Shown: positions 34,230 through 43,178, counted from the first letter of the stretch. The stretch: DNA of 64,000 nucleotides from UBA10205 sp035289625 (GCA_035289625.1 DATDWP010000021.1:52515-116514); one strand, 5' to 3'. Translations and numbers: made by a program. Notes: a model not told the origin generated them from the sequence alone.

Positions 34230-34979
34230 ATGAAATTCCCGATTGCAACCGCGGCAATTGCCATTTCGATTTTGGCATTTTTCCTTATCCTCTCCTCAAT
34301 GCTGGTTTTTGGAAGCAGCGAGGGAATCGAGAGATTCAAATTCTCATTTGATGAAGTGCAAAACATATTCTTCTACAACTTTGCCCATGTAGATTATGCC
34401 CACCTACTTGTAAACCTTGCAATAATAATCGGATCCGGAATTGTAATTGAAAGGAAGTTAAAGAGCAAAGATGTTGTAGCACTCTTTTTTGCAGGCTCGC
34501 TCTTTTCAGCCCTACTTTTTGCCGCTCTTGACAATGAATATGCAATAGTCGGGGCAAGTGCAGGAGCAGTTGCGCTACTAACAGCAGCAGTTGCAGTTGA
34601 TACAAAAAAAGCACTTGCACTAACAATCGGGCTAATGCTTCTTGCTACAGTTTCTATTTTTGCAATAAATTCCTATATTGAAGACTCAACTAAGAGCCTC
34701 AAGGCCCAGGTGCAGACATTGGAAAATACGAAAGAAATTGCAGAGAGGGAAAACAACACAGAACTTGCGCAGAGCACTGGCACAATAATAGAGCAGAAAA
34801 ATGAACAGATTTATGGAATAGAGCAAGGAGTCGAACTCAAATCACGGATCCCTGCAAGTATTGAAATACACTTTTTTGGTTCAATATTTGGCGCGGCATA
34901 CGCATTCCTATTTGCAAGAAAGGAAATTCTCAGAAATGTCACAAGCCTCAAAAAAATGTTTGCAAAAATGCATTTTTGA
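34230..34979 (+). CDS. Rhomboid-family intramembrane serine protease
   Basis: A 249-aa membrane protein. Rhomboid landmarks are present: AHVDYAHLLVNLAI (the His/Asn of helix 2), VGASAGAVALL with putative nucleophile S110, and EIHFFGSIFGAAYAF with catalytic H214. The usual GxSG reads GASAG. An extra hydrophilic, partly coiled-coil stretch of about 55 residues (155-208) separates the helices carrying Ser and His, longer than in standard rhomboids. It would cut membrane helices of unknown substrates. The start follows the structured element on the other strand. Confidence 0.78.
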   Translation: MKFPIATAAIAISILAFFLILSSMLVFGSSEGIERFKFSFDEVQNIFFYNFAHVDYAHLLVNLAIIIGSGIVIERKLKSKDVVALFFAGSLFSALLFAALDNEYAIVGASAGAVALLTAAVAVDTKKALALTIGLMLLATVSIFAINSYIEDSTKSLKAQVQTLENTKEIAERENNTELAQSTGTIIEQKNEQIYGIEQGVELKSRIPASIEIHFFGSIFGAAYAFLFARKEILRNVTSLKKMFAKMHF

Positions 34980-35010
34980 TAATTTCTTTGGCCAAAATAA
35001 CAAGAGCCCC

Positions 35011-35184
35011 CTACAAGCTAAACATCGCTTCTAGTATTAGGAGTGAAAAGAGCGAAATCAATGCAACCGGAGTGAATGCCATGTCAGCTATTACTCCCGG
35101 AGATAGAATGTCGAGGAAAAATATTGCGCTTGCAAATGCAAGGCCCAAATATAGCCCCTGCACGATTTTTTTGAAATGCCCCAA
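35011..35184 (-). CDS. Small membrane protein, 57 aa (TTG start)
   Basis: A 57-aa protein starting at TTG 35184 behind GAGGTGA, which overlaps the stop of the upstream gene 4 bp away. Two hydrophobic helices (GLYLGLAFASAIFFLDIL and FTPVALISLFSLLILEAMF) fill most of it. The ribosome binding site and tight spacing support it as a real second gene of a two-gene operon. Function unknown. Confidence 0.5.
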   Translation of the reverse strand: MGHFKKIVQGLYLGLAFASAIFFLDILSPGVIADMAFTPVALISLFSLLILEAMFSL

Positions 35185-35188
35185 TTTT

Positions 35189-35548
35189 TCACCTCAGAAC
35201 AAACGTAAACCAAGTAATTAGTACGTAAAATGACCCAACCTCAAATATCGGGGTGCGCTTTCCGAAAAGATGCGGTTCTGCAACAAAATGGTGCAATATT
35301 GCCATGTACACGAAAAACAAGAACGGAAAAGACAACCCTGTTGAAAAATCCCAAATGTGCCTAAAGCTAAGAAGCGCCCAGACATAAAGTGAGAGAAGGA
35401 CAAAAAGGTAAAGAGTATTCTTCCCCTTCCCCACTATATGCGCTGCAGTGTAAAACCCTAGCACCCAGAAAATATTGTTTGTAATCATTTTTATGAAAAA
35501 GTCCGCATCTAGCGAGAGAAACGCCGTCATTGCTTCAATAAGAACCAT
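35189..35548 (-). CDS. Membrane protein, unknown function
   Basis: A 119-aa protein with four predicted membrane helices. An ATG at 35530 is an alternative start. I recognise no family. It is followed by the 57-aa membrane protein and is divergent from the double-domain Lrp gene at 35725. Confidence 0.55.
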   Translation of the reverse strand: MVLIEAMTAFLSLDADFFIKMITNNIFWVLGFYTAAHIVGKGKNTLYLFVLLSLYVWALLSFRHIWDFSTGLSFPFLFFVYMAILHHFVAEPHLFGKRTPIFEVGSFYVLITWFTFVLR

Positions 35549-35724
35549 TTATTCACACCCAACCTTTTATGCTCCCTGCCAACAAACTATGCCGGATTAT
35601 TTGACTTCTTGTTGCCAGCTTGAGAGCCATAACAGAACTGTAACATCTACATATATGAAAGTTGGCTCTATTTTTTGACCGATTCATATAAATATTAGTA
35701 AAATCTTACATAAAACGGTCAAAT

Positions 35725-36684
35725 ATGGATAATATTACCCTTGATTTAATAGATAGGAAAATACTCTCTGAACTTGACAAAAACTGTAGGATACCAAATT
35801 CATTGCTTGCAAAAAAAGTGGGGAAATCAAGAGAAGCAATAAAGTACAGAATAGCCCAGCTTATATCAAAAGGTATAATAGAGAAATTCCAGGTAGCGAT
35901 AAACCCAAGCAAGCTTGGCTATTTAATGTTTAAAATCTACTTAAAGCTTGAGAACATCCCGGACGAGAGAGAAAAATTTTTTGCGCAGCTGAAGGGGAGC
36001 GCAAGCATTTATTGGATGGGTATATCCGACGGGGCATTTGATTGTGTGTTTGCAATACTTTCAAATAGCGTGCACGAATTTTATATGGAAATCAATTCAC
36101 TCCTCTCACGCTGGGAACACCTAATTATTAGCAAAGTTATAGGCACAATGGTTGATACCACCTCATATAACAAGAAATTTTTCCTTCAGGAAAAGGACGG
36201 GAGCCATAGAATTGTTGCAGGGCAATTTGCCTCAAATAAAATTGATGAAATGGACATGAAAATACTCGCAATGCTTGCAAATGATGCAAGAATACCCCTT
36301 ACCCAACTTGCAAGAAAATGCAAAACAAGCATAGAATCGACAAGAGCGCGGATACGTAAAATGGAGGAGAATGAAATAATTGTAGGATACCGGATAGCAG
36401 TTGATTTCAACAAGCTCGGGCTTGAATTTTTCAAGGCAATACTATACTTCAAATCACTTTCACAAAAAGAGGAAAAAGCACTTTATGAGTGGATGAGGGT
36501 GCACCCAAATTCCCTCTACTATATAAGAAGCCTTGCCCCGTGGGAAGCCGAACTCGAATTTGCAGTGGAGAACTACCAACATTTCAACAGCATAATAAAC
36601 GAACTTAGAAAAAAATTCCCAACCGTAATCAGGAACTATGAGCACCTTATAATGATCCATGAGAGATGGATGCCTTTTTTTTGA
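35725..36684 (+). CDS. Lrp/AsnC-type regulator with two HTH modules (paralogue)
   Basis: A 319-aa protein with the same tandem layout as the regulator at 14630. HTH 1 is at about residues 5-50 (LDLIDRKILSELDKNCRIPNSLLAKKVG) and HTH 2 at about 172-215 (IDEMDMKILAMLANDARIPLTQLARK). RAM-like regions follow each. Its 3' end overlaps the convergent sucrose-phosphate synthase gene by 38 bp. A TAAATATTAG region about 30 bp upstream is a likely TATA box. The two paralogues share more sequence in the HTHs than in the effector parts, suggesting different ligands. Confidence 0.85.
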   Translation: MDNITLDLIDRKILSELDKNCRIPNSLLAKKVGKSREAIKYRIAQLISKGIIEKFQVAINPSKLGYLMFKIYLKLENIPDEREKFFAQLKGSASIYWMGISDGAFDCVFAILSNSVHEFYMEINSLLSRWEHLIISKVIGTMVDTTSYNKKFFLQEKDGSHRIVAGQFASNKIDEMDMKILAMLANDARIPLTQLARKCKTSIESTRARIRKMEENEIIVGYRIAVDFNKLGLEFFKAILYFKSLSQKEEKALYEWMRVHPNSLYYIRSLAPWEAELEFAVENYQHFNSIINELRKKFPTVIRNYEHLIMIHERWMPFF

Positions 36685-38026
36685 GTAATGCCTTATAGAG
36701 TTCCAGGAACTTTTTCGCCTTTGCGGGCCAAGAATAATTGAGCCTTATATACTCGGTCGCGCTTTTGGATATGTCGCCCCACTCCTCATCGTCAGTTAGC
36801 ATTTCGCGGATTTTTTTGCCGATATCTTTGGGGTTTTCCGGGTTTATCAAAAGCCCCGTGATATTGTCCTTTATAATTTCCGCCGCGCCGCCGTTTTTTG
36901 TCGCAACGACGGGAACGCCGCACGCGCTCGCCTCAATGATCGTAAGGCCGAACGGCTCTATTAACGACGGGTTTATGAAAACTCCTTTGTGTTGGGCCAA
37001 AAAGCGGTAAAATGCGGGCATCTGCCTCTCGTAATCAAGCTGGATTGCGGGCAGTGCGACGTTTTCATAAAGGTCGTGGCGGCGGATTGTCCTGTTTATC
37101 TGCTTTATTATATTCTGCTCCTCCTCGCTTCCCTCAAGCGTTTTTGCAAACACCACAAGGTTTGCGATGCGCCGAAGCCTTGCATCCAGTGCATATGCCT
37201 TGATAAGCCCGTGAATGTTTTTTCTCTTGTCAAACCTGCTGACCGCCGCAATTATCCGCCTTTGCGGGTACTTGAGGTTCTGGTCCAGAAGGTTAAAAAA
37301 AAACAGGAACTGCCTTTCATCCTCGGGCGAGGGCTTTTTGCGCGGCGGATAGAATTTTCGCAGGTCAATTCCGGGCGGAATGAACTTGAACTTTTTCTTT
37401 TTCGCGCCCACCCTGTACCCGCCGTACTGGTTTCTCATCTCCTCGTTTGTGCTCACCGTTATCGCATCGGCACTGTCAATCACCCTCTGCTCCACCTGCA
37501 ACCTTGTGTCAAAATGGTATATCGCATTCATGGCATCCGTGTTCTTTTTCGTGACATGGAGTTTTTGCATTTTCGGAATGCCAAGAGAGTGCCCGGTGTG
37601 CACGAAAGGTATGCCAAGTTCTTCCGAAAGCCTTGAGCACACAAGCCCGGAATCGGCGTAGTGGCTGTGCAAAATGTCGGGCTTTCTTCTGGACTTTTTG
37701 ATAAGCGCCCTGCAGTTTTCCGTGAATTCGTCGATATGCGGCCAGAGTTCGGTTTTCTTCACATACTTTTCCGGGCCGCACGAAACCCTTGCAATGGATA
37801 CCTTTTCCGAAATTTTTTCAACAGGCTTTGAATATCCCGGGTATGAGGGATCTGTTATCTTTCTTGTGACAATCACGACCTTGTCGACAAAACTGAGTTC
37901 GCCAAGCGCCTTTGCAAGTTCGAGAACATAGACTATCTGCCCGCCGGTGTCCTCGTTTCTTCCGAGCTCAAGATTTTTGGAACGGAACAGGCCGTGCATG
38001 GAATGCAGCTGGATGTATAATCCCAT
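36647..38026 (-). CDS. Sucrose-phosphate synthase-like glycosyltransferase (GT4)
   Basis: A 459-aa GT-B enzyme. The N terminus MGLYIQLHSMHGLF followed by LELGRNEDTGGQIVYVLELAKAL is diagnostic of sucrose-phosphate and sucrose synthases. HSHYADSGLVCSRL and FVHTGHSLGIPK follow. The nucleotide-sugar site is in the C-terminal lobe: NPSLIEPFGLTIIEASACGVPVVATKNGGAAEII. It would join UDP-glucose to fructose-6-P. The ATG at 38026 follows a GGTGATAG ribosome binding site. The phosphatase gene ends 4 bp upstream. GC content is visibly higher than in the neighbours, suggesting transfer. Confidence 0.85.
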   Translation of the reverse strand: MGLYIQLHSMHGLFRSKNLELGRNEDTGGQIVYVLELAKALGELSFVDKVVIVTRKITDPSYPGYSKPVEKISEKVSIARVSCGPEKYVKKTELWPHIDEFTENCRALIKKSRRKPDILHSHYADSGLVCSRLSEELGIPFVHTGHSLGIPKMQKLHVTKKNTDAMNAIYHFDTRLQVEQRVIDSADAITVSTNEEMRNQYGGYRVGAKKKKFKFIPPGIDLRKFYPPRKKPSPEDERQFLFFFNLLDQNLKYPQRRIIAAVSRFDKRKNIHGLIKAYALDARLRRIANLVVFAKTLEGSEEEQNIIKQINRTIRRHDLYENVALPAIQLDYERQMPAFYRFLAQHKGVFINPSLIEPFGLTIIEASACGVPVVATKNGGAAEIIKDNITGLLINPENPKDIGKKIREMLTDDEEWGDISKSATEYIRLNYSWPAKAKKFLELYKALLKKKASISHGSL

Positions 38027-38030
38027 TCTA

Positions 38031-38804
38031 TCACTTTCCACCGATTTCAATGTACCCTTCCAAAAGCCCGCATGCCACATTGGCCTTTGCAAGGTATACT
38101 CCTTCGGCCCCTGAAATTGCGCAGAGAAGTTCTTGTGTGCAATTGCCCACAACAACCGCCCTATATCCGCCCAAAATCATGTGAACATCATTGCCGCTGT
38201 CACCGCAAACAAGCACCTCGGATTTGTCCGCCCCGATTTTTTTGCGCAGGAACTCCAGCGCCGCTTTCTTTGATGCCCTATGCGGAATTATATCCAATAG
38301 GCCCGTGCCGGTGCCGTCCTGTGTGGAGTAGATAATTCTTGTCCCCGCATTTTCCGCTTTCAGTGCCCTTTTTGCCTGCGAAAGAATCCCTGCAGACTGC
38401 GAAGTATCAGGGATATAATAGCTTGTCTTTAACTTTGACTGTTTTTCCCCTTCCTGTATTTCAAGCCCGGAAATTTGTGAAAGTGCCTGCCTTATTTTTT
38501 TGCCATCGTAGGCGGAGTTTGAGGAATTCATGATTTTTTCATATTTCCTGTTCCTTGACCAGTTTCCATGCCAGGTGTATATTTCCGTCCCGACACTGCA
38601 TATTATCGCATGGGGCCTTGCAAGGGAATTTTCCTTTATCGCCTTCTTTACTATATTAAGGTGCCTTCCGGTCACGTACACAAGCCTTGTCTTGTTGGCT
38701 TTCAGCGCCGCAAAAAGCCTTCGCAGGCAGCGCGGGTTTTCTGGCATTTGGTTTCTGCTAAAAAGCGTCCCGTCAAGATCTGTTGCAAGAATTTTAATCG
38801 GCAT
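38031..38804 (-). CDS. Sucrose-6-phosphate phosphatase-like HAD hydrolase
   Basis: A 257-aa Cof/SPP-type HAD protein. Motif I is DLDGTLF (residues 8-14), motif II YVTGRH, and motif IV VCGDSGNDVHMI. A C2-type cap lies between II and III, including the DIIPHRASKKAALEFL substrate segment. Paired with the sucrose-phosphate synthase 4 bp downstream, it would remove phosphate from sucrose-6-P and complete sucrose synthesis. The start at 38804 is the ATG just before the first beta strand; 23 upstream residues of the open frame are probably not translated. GC content is high, as in the partner. Confidence 0.85.
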   Translation of the reverse strand: MPIKILATDLDGTLFSRNQMPENPRCLRRLFAALKANKTRLVYVTGRHLNIVKKAIKENSLARPHAIICSVGTEIYTWHGNWSRNRKYEKIMNSSNSAYDGKKIRQALSQISGLEIQEGEKQSKLKTSYYIPDTSQSAGILSQAKRALKAENAGTRIIYSTQDGTGTGLLDIIPHRASKKAALEFLRKKIGADKSEVLVCGDSGNDVHMILGGYRAVVVGNCTQELLCAISGAEGVYLAKANVACGLLEGYIEIGGK

Positions 38805-38862
38805 CAATTCGCCCCCCGCAGACTGTCCGAACGCAAAAGGGCACATCCACGGCCGGGGCGCA

Positions 38863-39939
38863 TTATTTTGCACCCCGGTTAAGATGCCTCACGAAAAGCT
38901 TTTGTGAAGGGTATGCAAATTCTATCCTCTCCCTTTCGAACTGCTCGAAGAGGGAATGATTTACCGCTTCCTGTGCGTCCATATAAGCGTTATAATCCGA
39001 GGTCGGGAGGTAATAAACCGCCTCAAAATCGAGCGAATAGCCGCCGAACTTTTTGAAATGCACCCTGTCAACCCGCGCCCCCCGTATTTTTTCAATGCTC
39101 TTTTTCACAATGCCATTGATCTTTTTGAGTTTTGCAAGCGGCGTTTCATAAATTACGCCGAATTTGAACTCTATCCTCCGCTCGCTCATCCTGCCGAAAT
39201 TGTGTATCCGGGATTCAGTAAGCTCCTTGTTGGCAATCACTATCTCTTCGCCCTGTAGAGCCTGTATCCGGGTTGTCTTTATGCCGATTTTTTTCACAAC
39301 ACCCATGTCAGTGCCCACAATTATGAAATCCCCTACCTTGAAGGGCTTGTCAAAATAGATTGAAAGCGAGCTGAACACATCACTTAGGATATTCTGTAAC
39401 CCTAACGCAATTGCAATACCGGCAACTCCCAAGCCGGCAACAAGGGCAGTTATGTCATAGCCGGCATTGTCAATCAACACAAGTGCCGCAACTAACCAGA
39501 GCGAATAACCCCCAAGCCTTGAGAAAAAATAAATAATAGTTGGATCCTGGAATTTCCCCTTCTTTTGCGCCCTTGAAACATATTTCCCTACAGCGCCCTC
39601 GATTGCATATTGTGCAAACCGCACAACATAGAACAATATTACCCCAATAGTAAAGATCTCTATTACCCTTCTGCCAAATCCTTCAACACCCACATACATC
39701 GCCGCTGCAAAAAGCGAGATGGACACATAAAAAGGCCAGCCAACTTTTTCAGCACCCTGCACTACCACATCATCAATTCTGTTCGCTGTTTTCTCGCTCA
39801 GGGACTTTAGATGCAATATTACAAAATAACGGGCTATCAACAAGGCAAAAGATGCGCCTATGAAAATTCCGACCGCAATAACCCAGGTTTCCAGACTATT
39901 CCCGAAAAATATAAGGTCAGGAATTTCAAATCCGAACAA
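38863..39939 (-). CDS. MscS-family mechanosensitive channel
   Basis: A 358-aa protein from TTG 39939, which has GGGGGTGG upstream; an ATG at 40023 (386 aa) is the alternative. Four to five membrane helices come first. The pore-lining helix contains GYDITALVAGLGVAGIAIALGLQNILSD, and the MscS beta domain follows with YFDKPFKVGDFIIVGTDMGVVKKIGIKTTRIQ. It opens on membrane tension to release solutes after hypo-osmotic shock. It lies directly upstream of the sucrose-6-P phosphatase gene on the same strand, suggesting one osmotic-response operon. Confidence 0.88.
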   Translation of the reverse strand: MFGFEIPDLIFFGNSLETWVIAVGIFIGASFALLIARYFVILHLKSLSEKTANRIDDVVVQGAEKVGWPFYVSISLFAAAMYVGVEGFGRRVIEIFTIGVILFYVVRFAQYAIEGAVGKYVSRAQKKGKFQDPTIIYFFSRLGGYSLWLVAALVLIDNAGYDITALVAGLGVAGIAIALGLQNILSDVFSSLSIYFDKPFKVGDFIIVGTDMGVVKKIGIKTTRIQALQGEEIVIANKELTESRIHNFGRMSERRIEFKFGVIYETPLAKLKKINGIVKKSIEKIRGARVDRVHFKKFGGYSLDFEAVYYLPTSDYNAYMDAQEAVNHSLFEQFERERIEFAYPSQKLFVRHLNRGAK

Positions 39940-40077
39940 AATACCACCCCCGGGGAAAATTTGAAAATTGAGAATTCCAATTGCAATTAAACATATTTCA
40001 AAAACCCTTAAATGGGTTTGCACTCCACAATTGACGAAACACGCTAAGCTGATCGCGGAAAAGTTGCCTTGGATTGC

Positions 40078-40605
40078 TCATATCTCTTCCCAGACCTCGA
40101 CAAAGTTGTTGACCATTTCGTCAAGGAAACTGCGGCGATAATCAACAAGCAAATTTGCAATGCGCTGCTTATCTATTATTTTGAAATAGGTTTTTCTTCC
40201 GCGCGGGATTTTTTCAACAATTCCAGCTTCAGCTAGCTTTTCAAGATGCCATGAAGTTGTCGAGGCGCTAAGGCCAATACTAGAAGCCACCGTCATGTTG
40301 TTTGCAAAGCGCCTTTGCATCAAAAAAACTATTATTTTCCTAATGCTCTCCTGGCGAAGAAGAGACATCAGTGCGGTTTCTTCAAACTCTTGGCGCACAA
40401 GATAGTAGCGGATGAATTTTACTTCGCGCTCAATTTTGACCAAATGCTTTTTCACTAAATAATCAAGATGGTACTGCATAGCACCAGTTGCAATGCCTAC
40501 CCTTCTCTGGAGCTCCCTGAAATGAAGCCCGGGATTTTTTTTAATGGTGTTGTAGATTTTCTTGCGGACATCAAGTTTTAGCGCAAGCTCCAATTCATCT
40601 TCCAT
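40078..40605 (-). CDS. Tandem winged-helix transcriptional regulator
   Basis: A 175-aa protein with two winged helices. The first covers about residues 12-65 (DVRKKIYNTIKKNPGLHFRELQRRVGIATGAMQYHLDYL) and the second about 80-150 (IRKIIVFLMQRRFANNMTVASSIGLSASTTSWHLEKLAEAGIV). The arrangement is common in archaeal regulators of unknown ligand. The four-helix membrane protein is immediately upstream on the same strand (9-bp gap), a layout that suggests a membrane-sensor/regulator pair. Confidence 0.8.
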   Translation of the reverse strand: MEDELELALKLDVRKKIYNTIKKNPGLHFRELQRRVGIATGAMQYHLDYLVKKHLVKIEREVKFIRYYLVRQEFEETALMSLLRQESIRKIIVFLMQRRFANNMTVASSIGLSASTTSWHLEKLAEAGIVEKIPRGRKTYFKIIDKQRIANLLVDYRRSFLDEMVNNFVEVWEEI

Positions 40606-40614
40606 GCCACCACT

Positions 40615-41004
40615 TTAGGGCCCCTTTTCAAAAGGCCCCGAGGATCTTTTGTAAAAAAGGGCAAGGAAAAGGCATGCGAGTATTCCAAAATCAAAAAGGT
40701 TCTCAGACGAATCTGAAAGAAAAGTGCCCGGAGAGTAGAAGACATCAATCACTTTTACAAGCCACTTTGCACTGAAGAGGAAAAAAGCAAATGAAATCAG
40801 CATTATCCTTTTTGACTTGGATTTTGAATACGCAAGAAGCGATATTGCAAAAATTGCAACAGAAAGTACAAACACTGCAACTTTTACAGGTAAATCCACT
40901 TCTTTTGCAAAATCAGTAATGGGGCGCAAATTATCCCAAGCATACTGCGCAAATACGATGTTTGAAAAAAGCAGCAAAAATCCAATATATGCCAAATATC
41001 TCAT
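40615..41004 (-). CDS. Membrane protein paired with winged-helix regulator
   Basis: A 129-aa protein with a signal-like N-terminal helix (YLAYIGFLLLFSNIVFA) and three further membrane helices. The last part is charged. No family is recognised. It starts at an ATG preceded by a short AT-rich leader and is followed after 9 bp by the tandem winged-helix regulator, suggesting joint function such as signal sensing. Confidence 0.6.
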   Translation of the reverse strand: MRYLAYIGFLLLFSNIVFAQYAWDNLRPITDFAKEVDLPVKVAVFVLSVAIFAISLLAYSKSKSKRIMLISFAFFLFSAKWLVKVIDVFYSPGTFLSDSSENLFDFGILACLFLALFYKRSSGPFEKGP

Positions 41005-41164
41005 AAAAAATCACTATATGTAGAACCAAAAAAAAGAAAAAGGAATAAAAGGAGGATGAGATGAAGCAAATGAGCCTTTTGATTCCTTTCTATACCCATT
41101 GCGCGGGGCATTTATAAATGAATTTTGGTACAACATTGATAAGCGCTATGAGTGATGTATGGGA

Positions 41165-41296
41165 TTAGGGCTTTTTGGCTTTATTTTGTTCAATTAGCCT
41201 TAGTATAATGTCTTCGTAGCTATCTCCTTTTTTTCCAAGTTCCTTCAGCTTTTCCCTTGCTTCTGGCGTTATTTGAATAGTAGTGAATTTTGGCAT
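41165..41296 (-). CDS. Small antitoxin-like protein, 43 aa
   Basis: The minus-strand frame from ATG 41296 encodes 43 residues: a short beta strand (KFTTIQITPEAREKLKELG) followed by KGDSYEDIILRLIEQNK. This layout is typical of VapB/DUF7557-type ribbon or helix antitoxins. The partner is not obvious: the upstream gene on this strand encodes an 89-aa protein of unknown family. It lies near the left side of the accessory region. Confidence 0.6.
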   Translation of the reverse strand: MPKFTTIQITPEAREKLKELGKKGDSYEDIILRLIEQNKAKKP

Positions 41297-41333
41297 ATAG
41301 CATACATAACGACTATAGATGTATATAAAAGTA

Positions 41334-41603
41334 TCATTTCCCTATAATGCAAATAGCCCTTTCTGAAGTGCCTGGCTCCCCGCCCACTAAAATCACTAAA
41401 TTGTCCTTGTCCACTACCGGCGCGTCATCATGCCTCGGGTGTTCATATGCCACCCAAATTTCCCGGTATTTTACGCCTTCAATGTCGTTGACCCTTATGG
41501 CATCACCGTTTTGTGCCTTGACCTTGATTACGGTAAAGCGGTTTGTGATGGTAGATTCAAAGCCCTGTTTGGCTTCGATAATACATTTTTCTGTTACGTC
41601 CAT
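41334..41603 (-). CDS. Hypothetical protein, 89 aa
   Basis: An 89-aa, mainly beta-structured protein with no membrane segment. Segments such as FTVIKVKAQNGDAIRVNDI and YREIWVAYEHPRHDDAP suggest a small beta barrel. I recognise no family. It is 37 bp upstream of the 43-aa antitoxin-like gene on the same strand, and divergent from the secretion genes at 41786. Confidence 0.5.
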   Translation of the reverse strand: MDVTEKCIIEAKQGFESTITNRFTVIKVKAQNGDAIRVNDIEGVKYREIWVAYEHPRHDDAPVVDKDNLVILVGGEPGTSERAICIIGK

Positions 41604-41747
41604 TTTTTTGAGTCACTAAATTGATTTGCCGCCTGGGTTGCTTTTATTGTTTGTGTTTAGTTAGTCTAGATTTCTCTGGACTTTATCTGGTAGAGTTTAG
41701 ACGAACTTGACAAAACGCTTTTATAAGTGCGGGGCTGCGTGTGGTTT

Positions 41748-41769
41748 TAGAGAAACTTTTTTTTCTCTA
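41748..41769 (+). promoter_or_regulatory. 5'-UTR hairpin before the pilin-like gene
   Basis: TAGAGAAA pairs with TTTCTCTA (8 bp, 6-nt loop). GGAGGT follows 4 bp later and the ATG is at 41786. A TTTATAAG TATA element near 41720-41727 places the transcript start at about 41748, so the mRNA would begin with this hairpin, which may protect its 5' end. Confidence 0.4.
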
Positions 41770-41785
41770 CACGGAGGTATGCGAT

Positions 41786-42097
41786 ATGGAGAAGAAATTT
41801 TTAGTAGTGTTGTCATTGTTTTTGCTCTTGGCTCCAATGGGCTTTGCAGCAGCAACAGTAGCCGACATCACTGCACCGGTGAATAAAATCTATGATGTGA
41901 TAAAGGGAATTGTTTCAGTGCTTGGAATAATAGCAGTAACAGTGGCTGGGGCAATGTACATGTTCTCTGGCTCAAATATCCAGGCAAGGGAAAATGCCAA
42001 GTCAATGGTATCATACGCAATAGTAGGCCTTGCGCTTGTTTGGGTAGCACCAGCATTGGTGAGCTATCTTACAGCGCCAACGCCAGTAGCAGCATAA
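41786..42097 (+). CDS. VirB2/TrbC-like pilin protein
   Basis: A 103-aa protein with an N-terminal signal peptide (KKFLVVLSLFLLLAPMGFA-A) and two hydrophobic helices in the mature part (about 42-66 and 72-95) joined by a short polar loop (SNIQARENAKS). This is the architecture of VirB2/TrbC pilins, which form the extracellular filament of type IV secretion systems. GGAGGT lies 7 bp before the ATG. It heads a four-gene run with VirB6-, VirB3- and VirB4-like genes. Confidence 0.75.
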   Translation: MEKKFLVVLSLFLLLAPMGFAAATVADITAPVNKIYDVIKGIVSVLGIIAVTVAGAMYMFSGSNIQARENAKSMVSYAIVGLALVWVAPALVSYLTAPTPVAA

Positions 42098-42106
42098 GGT
42101 GTTTGA

Positions 42107-43165
42107 ATGAGGGTAACTGAAGTTTGTTTGCCGCTATTAATACTCGGGTTGTTATTATCAACCCCTATAACCCAAGCAGCAAACAACGAACCAATAACTG
42201 TTAATGTTGGCATAGACCTTCAGCCCCTCATCAACGCCGTCAACATAGGAACACAGGGAATACAGGGAATAGTTTCCACAACATCCGGAACAATAAACGA
42301 CACACTTGAAGGAATAAGCAAAAAAATCTTTGAACTATTCAAGGATTCAGCAAAAAATGCTACAAAAGTTTTCATCAAAGAAATGCTATCATTCACTTTA
42401 TTTCTAATTTCAACCAACCCTGATGTTGATTTGATGCATAATTTGTGGCAATCAATTACGATCGTGATTTCCTCATTTTATTTAATAATTTTTATTTTAA
42501 TTGGCGCAAAATTCCTATTATCAGGCCACAGCATTGAAGGACGCGAGCAAGCCAAGGACTGGCTCAAAAAAGCATTCATGATGGTTATTGGGGTAAACGC
42601 ATCCTTTCTTTTTTACAAACTCATTTTGGAAACCTCAACTGCAATAACCCAATTCATTTGGATAACGGGCTTTGAAAATTTCTTTGACGAATCAATTTTT
42701 TCAGGAACCGGGTTCATCATACTCGCAATCTCGGCAGGATCAATCGGCCTTGCACTAATAACCCTCTTCCTAAGATATGTATTCCTAATGCTCGCAGTTC
42801 TACTCTTCCCAATCGGAATCTTCCTCTATTACTCCCCTAACTTGCAGAATTGGGGAAAAATAATCTTCAATTTGATCGGCATGGCACTATTCATGCAATT
42901 CATAGACGTAATAATATTCATTGCATCAAACCAAATAATGCAAAACCTCGCAGGACAAGCAGGGCAAGCCTTTGTTCCCGCCCTCTCATTTACCCTAATT
43001 GCCATAGTCAATATCCTAATGGTGGTTTATGCTATCCTAAAATCCGCATTCTCAATAGCAGACCAATCACCCATACTAGGCTATGCTCTCGGAGCAATCA
43101 CAGGACAAATATCAACAATTGTAAAAGCCGCTACAACGCCACCTACCCCTAGAGCGCGAGGCTAA
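42107..43165 (+). CDS. VirB6/TrbL-like polytopic membrane protein
   Basis: A 352-aa protein with a signal peptide (about residues 5-24), an extracytoplasmic region of about 60 residues, then six or so membrane helices from about 90 to 330. Together with position next to VirB2- and VirB4-like genes, this fits the VirB6/TrbL inner-membrane channel subunit. Sequence motifs are weak in this family, so the assignment rests on topology and context. It starts 9 bp after the pilin stop. Confidence 0.65.
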   Translation: MRVTEVCLPLLILGLLLSTPITQAANNEPITVNVGIDLQPLINAVNIGTQGIQGIVSTTSGTINDTLEGISKKIFELFKDSAKNATKVFIKEMLSFTLFLISTNPDVDLMHNLWQSITIVISSFYLIIFILIGAKFLLSGHSIEGREQAKDWLKKAFMMVIGVNASFLFYKLILETSTAITQFIWITGFENFFDESIFSGTGFIILAISAGSIGLALITLFLRYVFLMLAVLLFPIGIFLYYSPNLQNWGKIIFNLIGMALFMQFIDVIIFIASNQIMQNLAGQAGQAFVPALSFTLIAIVNILMVVYAILKSAFSIADQSPILGYALGAITGQISTIVKAATTPPTPRARG

Positions 43166-43178
43166 AGAGGATTATTGT

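Noticed and set aside
34976..35221. A plus-strand 81-codon frame after the rhomboid gene
   Set aside because: The minus-strand frame at 35011-35184 has a ribosome binding site, operon spacing and two membrane helices, so it is preferred.
41347..41624. Plus-strand frames opposite the 89-aa gene
   Set aside because: They are antisense shadows of a minus-strand frame that reads as a small beta-rich protein followed by an antitoxin-like gene.
42850..43152. An alternative plus-strand frame of about 100 codons
   Set aside because: It lies entirely inside the VirB6-like gene in another frame and has no ribosome binding site or plausible fold.
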